Assembly (NCBI GenBank): GCA_023433855.1 | Contig: JAEYTV010000436.1 | Coordinates: forward strand, 1-13,026 | DNA length: 13,026 nt | DNA from: Pseudomonadota bacterium | GTDB lineage: Bacteria; Pseudomonadota; Alphaproteobacteria; Rhizobiales; Rhizobiaceae | Reading direction: 5' to 3' | In this document: piece after piece, positions 7,889 through 13,026 of the stretch | How positions within the stretch are numbered: the stretch's first letter is position 1 | Layout of the letters: every line of letters begins with the position of its first letter | The notes under the pieces: generated by a model | Database searches by the model: none | What the model was told of the DNA's origin: nothing | Seen by the model: the letters and a program-made list of their open reading frames with translations, nothing else | Program-made: the position numbers and the translations under genes

Positions 7889-9484
7889 ATGGCACCTCGC
7901 GTTCTCGTATCCGACGAACTGTCGGAAACCGCCGTCCAGATCTTTCGCGACCGCGGCGTCGAAGTCGATTTCCAGCCCAAGCTCGGCAAGGACAAGGAAA
8001 AGCTTCTCGAAATCATCGGCAACTATGATGGTCTGGCGATCCGCTCCGCCACCAAGGCGACGGAAAAGCTGATCGCCGCTGCGACCAACCTCAAGGGCAT
8101 CGGCCGCGCCGGCATCGGCGTCGACAATGTCGATATCCCGGCTGCCTCGCGCCGCGGTATCATTGTCATGAACACGCCGTTCGGAAACTCGATCACCACC
8201 GCCGAACACGCGATCGCGCTGATGTTCGCCGTCGCCCGCCAGCTTCCGGCTGCCGATGCCTCTACCCAGGCCGGCAAGTGGGAAAAGTCGAAGTTCATGG
8301 GTGTCGAGATCACCGGCAAGGTGCTCGGGGTCATCGGCGCCGGCAATATCGGCGGCATCGTCTGCAAGAAGGCGATCGGCCTTGGCATGCAGGTCATCGC
8401 CTATGACCCGTTCCTGTCGGTCGAGCGCGCGCAGGAAATGGGCGTCCAGAAGGTCGAACTCGACGAACTGCTCGCCCGTGCAGACTTCATCACCCTGCAC
8501 GTGCCGATGACCGACAAGACCCGCGGCATCCTCGGCCGCGAAAACCTCGCCAAGACGAAGAAGGGCGTGCGGATCATCAACTGTGCCCGCGGCGGCCTGG
8601 TGGATGAGGCGGCACTCGCCGACGCCATCAAGTCGGGCCATGTGGCCGGCGCCGGTTTCGACGTCTTCGAGGTCGAGCCTGCCACCGAGAGCCCGCTCTT
8701 CGGGCTCGAGAATGTCGTCTGCACCCCGCATCTCGGCGCATCGACGACCGAAGCCCAGGAAAACGTCGCGCTGCAGGTCGCCGAACAGATGTCGGACTAC
8801 CTCATCAAGGGTGCTGTTTCCAACGCCATCAACATGCCGTCGATCACCGCCGAGGAGGCACCGATCCTGAAGCCCTTCATCCGGCTTGCAGACGTGCTCG
8901 GCGCCTTTGTCGGCCAGGTTTCGGATGATCCGATCAAGGCAATCGAGATCCTCTACGACGGCGCGACCGCCACGATGAACACCAAGGCGCTGACCTCGGC
9001 CCTGCTCGCCGGCCTCATCCGCAACCAGGTTGCCGACGTCAACATGGTTTCCGCGCCGATCATGATCAAGGAAAAGGGCATCGTCCTTTCCGAGGTCAAG
9101 CGCGACAAGACCGGCGTTTACGACGGCTACATCAAGCTGACGGTCACCACCGAAAACCAGACCCGCTCTATCGCCGGCACGGTGTTCTCCGACGGCAAGC
9201 CGCGCTTCATCCAGATCAAGGGCATCAACATGGACGCCGATGTCGGTGCCAACATGGTCTACATCTCCAACACCGACGTGCCCGGCATGATCGGCTTCAT
9301 GGGAACCACGCTAGGCGAGGCGGGCGTGAACATTGCCAACTTCCAGCTCGGACGCGACCAGCAGGGGGGCGATGCCATCGCTCTCCTCTATGTGGACGAG
9401 CCGGTGCAGCAGGCCGTGCTCGAGAAGCTGACCGCCAACCCGGCGATCCGGCAGGCCAAGCCGCTGGTCTTCAACGTCGACTGA
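7889..9484 (+). CDS. serA: D-3-phosphoglycerate dehydrogenase
   Basis: Oxidises 3-phosphoglycerate to 3-phosphohydroxypyruvate with NAD, the first and committed step of serine synthesis, supplying the substrate of SerC. The 531-residue length is that of the long type I enzyme, with an extra domain between the catalytic part and the ACT domain, as in Mycobacterium tuberculosis SerA. Seen in order: GRAGIGVDNVD (72-82), the NAD-binding GVIGAGNIGG (147-156), catalytic Arg234 in NCARGG, Glu263 in DVFEVEP, His281 in TPHLGAS, an intervening domain at about 315-450 and a C-terminal ACT domain at about 455-531, the usual serine-binding unit for feedback inhibition. ATG at 7889 follows AGGAG (7876-7880) by eight bases; the frame stays open to TTG at 7835 but that start falls within the intercistronic hairpin. 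Confidence 0.97.
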   Translation: MAPRVLVSDELSETAVQIFRDRGVEVDFQPKLGKDKEKLLEIIGNYDGLAIRSATKATEKLIAAATNLKGIGRAGIGVDNVDIPAASRRGIIVMNTPFGNSITTAEHAIALMFAVARQLPAADASTQAGKWEKSKFMGVEITGKVLGVIGAGNIGGIVCKKAIGLGMQVIAYDPFLSVERAQEMGVQKVELDELLARADFITLHVPMTDKTRGILGRENLAKTKKGVRIINCARGGLVDEAALADAIKSGHVAGAGFDVFEVEPATESPLFGLENVVCTPHLGASTTEAQENVALQVAEQMSDYLIKGAVSNAINMPSITAEEAPILKPFIRLADVLGAFVGQVSDDPIKAIEILYDGATATMNTKALTSALLAGLIRNQVADVNMVSAPIMIKEKGIVLSEVKRDKTGVYDGYIKLTVTTENQTRSIAGTVFSDGKPRFIQIKGINMDADVGANMVYISNTDVPGMIGFMGTTLGEAGVNIANFQLGRDQQGGDAIALLYVDEPVQQAVLEKLTANPAIRQAKPLVFNVD

Positions 9485-9509
9485 TCATCGTTACATCCTC
9501 CCAGGGATG

Positions 9510-9548
9510 AAGAGCCCGGTGCGGAAACGCGCTGGGCTCTTTGCTTTT
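9510..9548 (+). terminator. Rho-independent terminator after serA
   Basis: AAGAGCCC (9510-9517) pairs with GGGCTCTT (9534-9541). The stem continues through GGT/GCT with two wobble pairs and GCG/CGC to a GAAA tetraloop (9524-9527), 14 pairs in all, followed by TGCTTTTGCC. It lies 26 bases after the serA stop and closes the serine operon. Confidence 0.87.
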
Positions 9549-9658
9549 GCCGCCTGCGACCATTTGCACCGATCACAATCCCGTAGGTTGCAAAATGGAA
9601 ACTTTGCTTCTGCAAGAGAGTTGATTATCCACTACAGCGGGAAAAATCGGCCTCGCCA

Positions 9659-9687
9659 CTAAAATCCCAACAGTGTGATTTCTATAT
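9659..9687 (+). promoter_or_regulatory. Candidate promoter of the Tim44-domain gene
   Basis: CTATAT (9682-9687) is an exact rhizobial -10 hexamer. The -35 at the 17-base spacing, CTAAAA (9659-9664), matches CTTGAC at only 3 of 6. The surrounding 9590-9690 stretch is conspicuously A/T-rich for this window, as promoter regions often are. The short leader holds a hairpin, CCCGC (9699-9703) with GCGGG (9709-9713), ending just before the Shine-Dalgarno GAGGAG (9717-9722). Confidence 0.42.
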
Positions 9688-9728
9688 AACGAGGGAACCC
9701 CGCCTGACGCGGGAATGAGGAGAAAAGA

Positions 9729-10790
9729 ATGTTATCGAACCTTCGGCGCTTCAAGCAGCTGTTCGCGGTCGCTGCGATCGGGATGGCCGTTTCCTTGGTC
9801 GCCGTGGATTTCGCGGAAGCGCGGCGCGCCGGCGGCGGCTTCGGCAGCCGCGGAACGCGCACCTATTCTGCGCCCCCGACCACGAATACCGCCCCTGGCC
9901 CCGCGACCGGCATCAATCGCTCGATGACGCCGAATACGCAGCAGAACGCTACCAACCCCGCCGCTGGCGTCGGGCAGGCGGCACAGCAGCGTCGTCCGGG
10001 CCTGTTCGGCGGCATGGCCGGCGGCCTGCTCGGCGGTCTCGCCCTCGGCGGCCTCTTCGGCATGTTGATGGGCAATGGCTTCGGTGGCATGGCAGGTTTC
10101 CTCGGAATGCTCCTGCAGGTCGCGCTGATCGGCGGTCTTGCAATGCTCGCCTTCCGCTTCTTCGCGCGTCGCCAGCAGCCCGCCGGTCCGGCAGGCAATG
10201 CCGGCAGCGGTCTTGGCAACCGGCGCACCGATTATGACGCGCCGAACGGCAACAGCTATGAGGCGCCGAAGGGCAATCAGGCCGGCTTCCAGATCCCGAA
10301 GATCGGATCGCTCGGAGGTGGTAGCGCGGGTGGAAGCTTTGGTGCGGCCGCCGCTCCCCGGCAGGCAGGACCCGAGACGGACGAGATCGGCATCACCGGG
10401 CGTGACCTTGGCCAGTTCGAAAAGCTGCTGGATGACGTGCAGGCCGCTTACGCGGCAGAAGATTACGGCAAGCTTCGCTCCCTCACCACGCCGGAAGCCA
10501 TGTCCTACCTTGCCGAAGAACTCGGCGAGAACGCCACGAACGGCCTCAAGAACGAGGTGAAGGACGTGAAGCTCCTGCAGGGTGACCTTGCCGAAGCATG
10601 GCGCGAGAACGGCCAGGACTATGCCACGGTCGCGATGCGCTACTCCAGCGTCGACTACATGACGGACCGTGAAACCGGTGAGGTCGCCGAGGGCGATCCC
10701 AACCAGCCGACGGAAACCGTCGAGCTCTGGACGTTTGTCCGCAAGCCGGCCAATGACTGGAAGCTGTCGGCGATCCAGGCCGCGGCCTGA
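9729..10790 (+). CDS. Tim44-domain membrane-associated protein
   Basis: A 353-residue exported or membrane-anchored protein. The N-terminus has basic residues and a hydrophobic stretch (11-27) ending in FAEA, probably a signal peptide or anchor. A Pro/Thr/Asn-rich linker (45-90) follows, then a very Gly-rich hydrophobic segment (about 92-117) and a second membrane helix (about 121-145) closed by FFARRQQ. A low-complexity Gly/Ala linker (150-215) leads to a C-terminal alpha/beta domain (about 218-353) with the Tim44-like pattern: FEKLLDDVQAAYAAEDY, LRSLTTPEAMSYLAEEL, and an ending VELWTFVRKPANDWKLSAIQ. In mitochondria the domain belongs to the import motor subunit Tim44; in bacteria its role is poorly known. 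ATG at 9729 has GAGGAG six bases upstream. It is monocistronic, converging with the next gene. Confidence 0.83.
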   Translation: MLSNLRRFKQLFAVAAIGMAVSLVAVDFAEARRAGGGFGSRGTRTYSAPPTTNTAPGPATGINRSMTPNTQQNATNPAAGVGQAAQQRRPGLFGGMAGGLLGGLALGGLFGMLMGNGFGGMAGFLGMLLQVALIGGLAMLAFRFFARRQQPAGPAGNAGSGLGNRRTDYDAPNGNSYEAPKGNQAGFQIPKIGSLGGGSAGGSFGAAAAPRQAGPETDEIGITGRDLGQFEKLLDDVQAAYAAEDYGKLRSLTTPEAMSYLAEELGENATNGLKNEVKDVKLLQGDLAEAWRENGQDYATVAMRYSSVDYMTDRETGEVAEGDPNQPTETVELWTFVRKPANDWKLSAIQAAA

Positions 10791-10798
10791 CGGGGGCG

Positions 10799-11221
10799 TT
10801 ATTGCCCGGCCAGCAGAGCGACAGTCTTGCTGTCTCGTGCACCGTCGTAAAATTGTTCAAGGGCTCGCTCGAAAGGCGAGCCCTTTTTGCTGACCGCGTC
10901 GAACAGCGTCATGGAGCTCTTGAATTTCATGTCGTCGGGGGAACCGAGGATCTGGTGCGCCGAGAGACCCTTGTGGGACAGGATGGTCTGCGTGCATTCG
11001 ATCAACCGTGGGCCGAGCAACGGGTGCTGAAGATAGGCCGCGGCTTCGGCCTTGGAGCCGATGGAGAAACGCTGCGACATGATCGAAAACCCGAGTCCTG
11101 CCACCTGCGGAAAGATGTACCACATCCAGTGTGACTGCTTCTTTCCAGCCCGCAGTTCACTGAGTACCCGATCATAAACGGGCGCCTGCGCATCCACGAA
11201 ACGCATGAGATCGAACTCCAT
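10799..11221 (-). CDS. DUF1810 family protein
   Basis: The only gene on the - strand. From ATG at 11221 it encodes 140 residues: MEFDLMRFVDAQAPVYDRVL at the start, then the family hallmark SHWMWYIFPQVAGLGFS, an ILGSPDDMKFKSSMTLFDAV motif and an FERALEQFYDGARD end. These conserved blocks identify DUF1810, small cytoplasmic alpha-helical proteins without an established function (sometimes mislabelled calpastatin). A longer form from ATG at 11263 (154 residues) is possible; it has GGGAG five bases upstream, but adds a charged segment not typical of the family, whereas 11221 has GGAG nine bases upstream. Its 3' end lies eight bases from the stop of the Tim44 gene and contains that gene's apparent terminator. 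No signal peptide or membrane helix is seen. Confidence 0.85.
   Translation of the reverse strand: MEFDLMRFVDAQAPVYDRVLSELRAGKKQSHWMWYIFPQVAGLGFSIMSQRFSIGSKAEAAAYLQHPLLGPRLIECTQTILSHKGLSAHQILGSPDDMKFKSSMTLFDAVSKKGSPFERALEQFYDGARDSKTVALLAGQ
10859..10888 (+). terminator. Rho-independent terminator of the Tim44-domain gene, inside the DUF1810 gene
   Basis: AAGGGCTCGC (10859-10868) pairs perfectly with GCGAGCCCTT (10876-10885) around a 7-base loop and runs into TTTTT (10884-10888). On the + strand it is the only strong terminator after the Tim44 gene, starting 69 bases past its stop. It lies wholly within the convergent DUF1810 coding sequence, where it encodes part of the SKKGSPFERALEQ segment. 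On the - strand the run after the stem is only TTGAAC, so it should not stop DUF1810 transcription well. Confidence 0.83.
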
Positions 11222-11334
11222 CCATTTCTTCTCCGCCCTGTGCCTGGATTTGCAAGCTGCCATGAAGACTCCCAAAACGTGATCTTTTTGCGGCTCCTCT
11301 TTTCTGCGGTGCAGCGAACTCTAGGTCGTTGGGG
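11222..11334. other. Divergent intergenic region, DUF1810 / MscS family
   Basis: These 113 bases must contain promoters for both divergent genes. I could not recognise convincing -35/-10 pairs on either strand. A T-rich patch at about 11284-11304 is the only composition feature. If DUF1810 starts at 11263, the gap shrinks to 71 bases. Confidence 0.5.
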
Positions 11335-12456
11335 ATGGAACATATCATCCAGGAATTTCACAACGACACCGCCTGGCTGCCGAGCTGGGTCGTCAGCATC
11401 TTCGTTCTTGCCGCGGCCTTCCTGATCGGTCTCGGCATCCAGCACTTTGGTTTTCGCGCCCTGACACGGCTGGTGGCGAACCGGGACCTCTTCTTGCGAT
11501 CGCTCGTCGCGCGGACCCGGCGGCCGATGCGCCTCGCCATCCTGACGTGGACTTTATCGTTCGGAGCAGCCATGGCGCCCTTGGAAGGAGGCCAGGAAGC
11601 TGTCCTGCGTCACATCCTGCTGCTCTGCTTCGTCGTTGTCGTGGGCTGGATGGCTCGCACGGCATTGCATATCTGGATCACCGTCTACCTCAGGCGCTTC
11701 AAGCTCGACACGGAAGACAACCTGCTGGCCCGCAAGCATGTCACTCAGTCGCGCATCATGGAGCGGGTCGCGGCAACAGCCATCGTCGTGTTGACCGTGT
11801 CGGCATGCCTGATGACGTTTCCGACGGTGCAGCAATACGGCGTCAGTCTGCTCGCTTCGGCCGGGGTTGCGGGCATCGTGCTCGGACTTGCCTTGCAGCC
11901 GATGCTGAAGAACCTGTTTGCCGGCATTCAGCTTGCGATCACCCAGCCGATTCGAATCGATGATGCGCTTCTGGTCGAGGGCGAATTCGGCCATGTGGAG
12001 GAGATCACGTCCACCTATGTTGTGGTGAAGCTCTGGGATTGGCGCCGCTTGGTGCTGCCGCTCAACTACTTTATCGAAAAGCCCTTTCAGAGCTGGACCC
12101 GCGAAGGGGCCGCGCTGATCGGCACCGTGCTGATCTACGTCGATTATTCCGCCCCGGTCTCGGCCATACGCCGAAAAGCCGAGGAGATCGCCAATGCTTC
12201 TGCACTGTGGGACGGAGAGGTGTTCAATGTCGCGGTTACCGATTTCAAGGATCAGGTCATGGAAATACGGATCCTGATCTCCGCAAGCACATCGGGACGT
12301 ACGTTCGACCTTCGTTGCGAGATGAGGGAGAAGCTGATCGGCTTCCTTCAGCGGGAGTATCCGCGTGCGTTGCCGCGCGTACGGGTGGACGGGCGATCGG
12401 TACCGAATGGCGCTGCGGCTGAGGAGGCGGCCCAGTCCAGGACGCTCCAGTCGTAA
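11335..12456 (+). CDS. MscS-family small-conductance mechanosensitive channel
   Basis: Inner-membrane channel of 373 residues expected to open under membrane tension and release solutes during hypo-osmotic shock. Predicted helices lie at about 16-37, 65-83, 92-118 and 143-163, followed by the pore helix at about 168-205. The pore helix has the small-residue pattern LLASAGVAGIVLGLALQ and the family block LKNLFAGIQLAITQPIRIDD, then the beta domain (VEGEFGHVEEITSTYVVVKLWDWRRLVLPLNYF, read as adjoining parts at 214-246) and a C-terminal alpha/beta vestibule domain to about 352. The residue matching the Escherichia coli MscS hinge Gly113 is Pro189 here. ATG at 11335 is preferred to TTG at 11329, but neither has a strong Shine-Dalgarno (AGG at 11323-11325 is the best). 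It ends in its own terminator and is divergent from DUF1810. Confidence 0.92.
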   Translation: MEHIIQEFHNDTAWLPSWVVSIFVLAAAFLIGLGIQHFGFRALTRLVANRDLFLRSLVARTRRPMRLAILTWTLSFGAAMAPLEGGQEAVLRHILLLCFVVVVGWMARTALHIWITVYLRRFKLDTEDNLLARKHVTQSRIMERVAATAIVVLTVSACLMTFPTVQQYGVSLLASAGVAGIVLGLALQPMLKNLFAGIQLAITQPIRIDDALLVEGEFGHVEEITSTYVVVKLWDWRRLVLPLNYFIEKPFQSWTREGAALIGTVLIYVDYSAPVSAIRRKAEEIANASALWDGEVFNVAVTDFKDQVMEIRILISASTSGRTFDLRCEMREKLIGFLQREYPRALPRVRVDGRSVPNGAAAEEAAQSRTLQS

Positions 12457-12482
12457 TCGGTATACGACGCGGCGCCTGCTCG

Positions 12483-12506
12483 GCCGAGCTGATACTTGGC
12501 TTTTTT
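12483..12506 (+). terminator. Rho-independent terminator after the MscS-family gene
   Basis: GCCGAG (12483-12488) pairs with CTTGGC (12495-12500), six pairs with one G-T, around a 6-base loop and directly followed by six T residues (12501-12506). It begins 26 bases after the stop codon. The stem is short but the T-run is perfect. Confidence 0.75.
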
Positions 12507-12545
12507 AGCTATGACAGATAAGTGTTTGTGGGATGCCCTTAAACA

Positions 12546-12664
12546 GGATACCCTGAGAATCCGGGGGTATTCAGGACGCGATGATGGCAGATCTGAAAAA
12601 TCTGCTGCCATAATTACCTTGCCTCAGACGAGGCGAGGGATCTGACCTGTCTCGTCCTAGGACG
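12546..12664. repeat. Cluster of four inverted repeats of unknown function
   Basis: The region 12507-12745 has no recognisable gene, but 12546-12664 is packed with potential stems: GGATACCC (12546-12553) with GGGTATTC (12565-12572), competing with CCTGA (12552-12556) / TCAGG (12571-12575); ATGG+CAGAT (12584-12592) with ATCTG+CCAT (12600-12611) and a 3-base bulge; CCTTGCCTC (12617-12625) with GAGGCGAGG (12630-12638) around AGAC; and the 12-base palindrome CGTCCTAGGACG (12653-12664). None is followed by a T-run. The cluster could be a small RNA, a leader of the next gene or a protein-binding region. No promoter is evident. Confidence 0.5.
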
Positions 12665-12745
12665 CGAAATTAACCGTCGATAAAACATCTGATTGCAACA
12701 GCAGCCGGGTATGCCATGTTATGCTCACGATGGGAGAACAGGCAC

Positions 12746-12979
12746 ATGACCGAAAGACATCCCACACTAAACGATACCTACGATCCGACAACCATCAACC
12801 GCTTCAAAGTGGAAGCGGCCATGTTCGAATTGATAGGCCAACTGCTACGCCAGGGGATGGACGAAGCAGAGATTGCCATGGCCCTGGCCGACGCTGCGGA
12901 GGACTATGTCATCCGGTTGGCCAACAAGGTGCCGGAGAAAATCGAAGAGGTGGGCGCTCTGTCGAGCGCCTATCAGTGA
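12746..12979 (+). CDS. Hypothetical small protein, 77 residues
   Basis: I do not recognise the family. The product is acidic and largely helical as judged by eye: a polar N-terminus with NDTYDPTTINRFKVEAAMFEL, a middle LIGQLLRQGMDEAEIAMALADAAEDYVIRLAN that looks like a pair of amphipathic helices, and no signal peptide, membrane segment or cysteine. ATG at 12746 is chosen because GGGAG (12732-12736) lies nine bases upstream; an in-frame ATG at 12716 would add ten residues that contain this site. Codon use looks like that of its neighbours, and the helical periodicity argues for a real gene. It stands alone after the hairpin cluster; the following 47 bases to the window edge show nothing further. 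Confidence 0.65.
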   Translation: MTERHPTLNDTYDPTTINRFKVEAAMFELIGQLLRQGMDEAEIAMALADAAEDYVIRLANKVPEKIEEVGALSSAYQ

Positions 12980-13026
12980 CGCCTGCCGCTAATCGCATAC
13001 TTGATGACTGGATCACGCCAAAAGCC

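Noticed and set aside
7874..8731. Long - strand open frame opposite serA (285 residues)
   Set aside because: Composition typical of a reverse-complement shadow, with no recognisable motif.
9625..9633. TTATCCACT, one base from the DnaA box consensus, and TTATCCATT at 4255-4263
   Set aside because: Single isolated near-matches; no cluster, AT-rich unwinding element or dnaA/repABC gene nearby to suggest an origin.
10138..10560. 140-residue + strand frame inside the Tim44-domain gene
   Set aside because: Ser/Arg/Pro-rich shadow in another frame of a well-supported gene.
10794..10807. GGGC/GCCC hairpin at the DUF1810 stop codon as its terminator
   Set aside because: Only four pairs and no T-run on the - strand; too weak to list as a terminator.
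12670..12675. TTAACC half-site resembling CtrA
   Set aside because: No partner TTAA at the seven-base spacing and the following bases do not fit the half-site form TTAACCAT; expected by chance in a non-coding stretch.

Overview
This is a GC-rich chromosomal stretch from an alphaproteobacterium, most likely a member of the Rhizobiaceae (Rhizobium, Agrobacterium, Ensifer, Shinella type). The reasons are the tilS-ftsH-glmM gene order, the serC-serA pair preceded by a serC-type leader, promoters resembling the rhizobial housekeeping form (CTTGAC-N17-CTATAT), a CtrA-type box, and proteins characteristic of the order, such as a secreted Tim44-domain protein and a YxLRGDVGY-type outer membrane barrel. 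The genus cannot be fixed by eye. I saw no mobile element, CRISPR array, tRNA or rRNA.

Layout, left to right, all on the + strand except one gene. (1) The 3' end of tilS (to 425), then ftsH (529-2466) with its own predicted promoter and a strong terminator. (2) glmM (2701-4056), preceded by a 234-base leader with a perfect 8-base inverted repeat. (3) An outer membrane beta-barrel protein gene (4328-5158) whose upstream region holds a full CtrA box (TTAA-N7-TTAAC) inside a 10-base palindrome arm pair; it ends in a terminator. (4) A lone CelD/BioF2-like GNAT acetyltransferase (about 5298-6440). (5) The serine biosynthesis operon serC (6632-7813) and serA (7889-9484), with a leader that can fold the serC ribosome binding site and start codon into a hairpin, a hairpin between the two genes and a terminator after serA. 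(6) A secreted/membrane Tim44-domain protein (9729-10790) converging on a DUF1810 gene on the - strand (10799-11221); the terminator that best serves the Tim44 gene lies inside the DUF1810 coding sequence. (7) An MscS-family channel (11335-12456) with a terminator. (8) A 240-base stretch rich in inverted repeats, then a 77-residue protein of unknown function (12746-12979).

Functionally, this is mostly core metabolism and envelope upkeep: tRNA decoding (TilS), membrane protein quality control (FtsH), the UDP-GlcNAc precursor pathway for peptidoglycan and lipopolysaccharide (GlmM), serine synthesis from 3-phosphoglycerate (SerA, SerC), an osmotic safety valve (MscS family) and a surface protein possibly tied to the cell cycle through CtrA. 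The coding content holds no obvious new multi-gene system. The observations most worth a second look are regulatory: the CtrA box, the palindromes before glmM, the serC leader, the terminator embedded in a convergent gene, and the hairpin cluster at 12546-12664.
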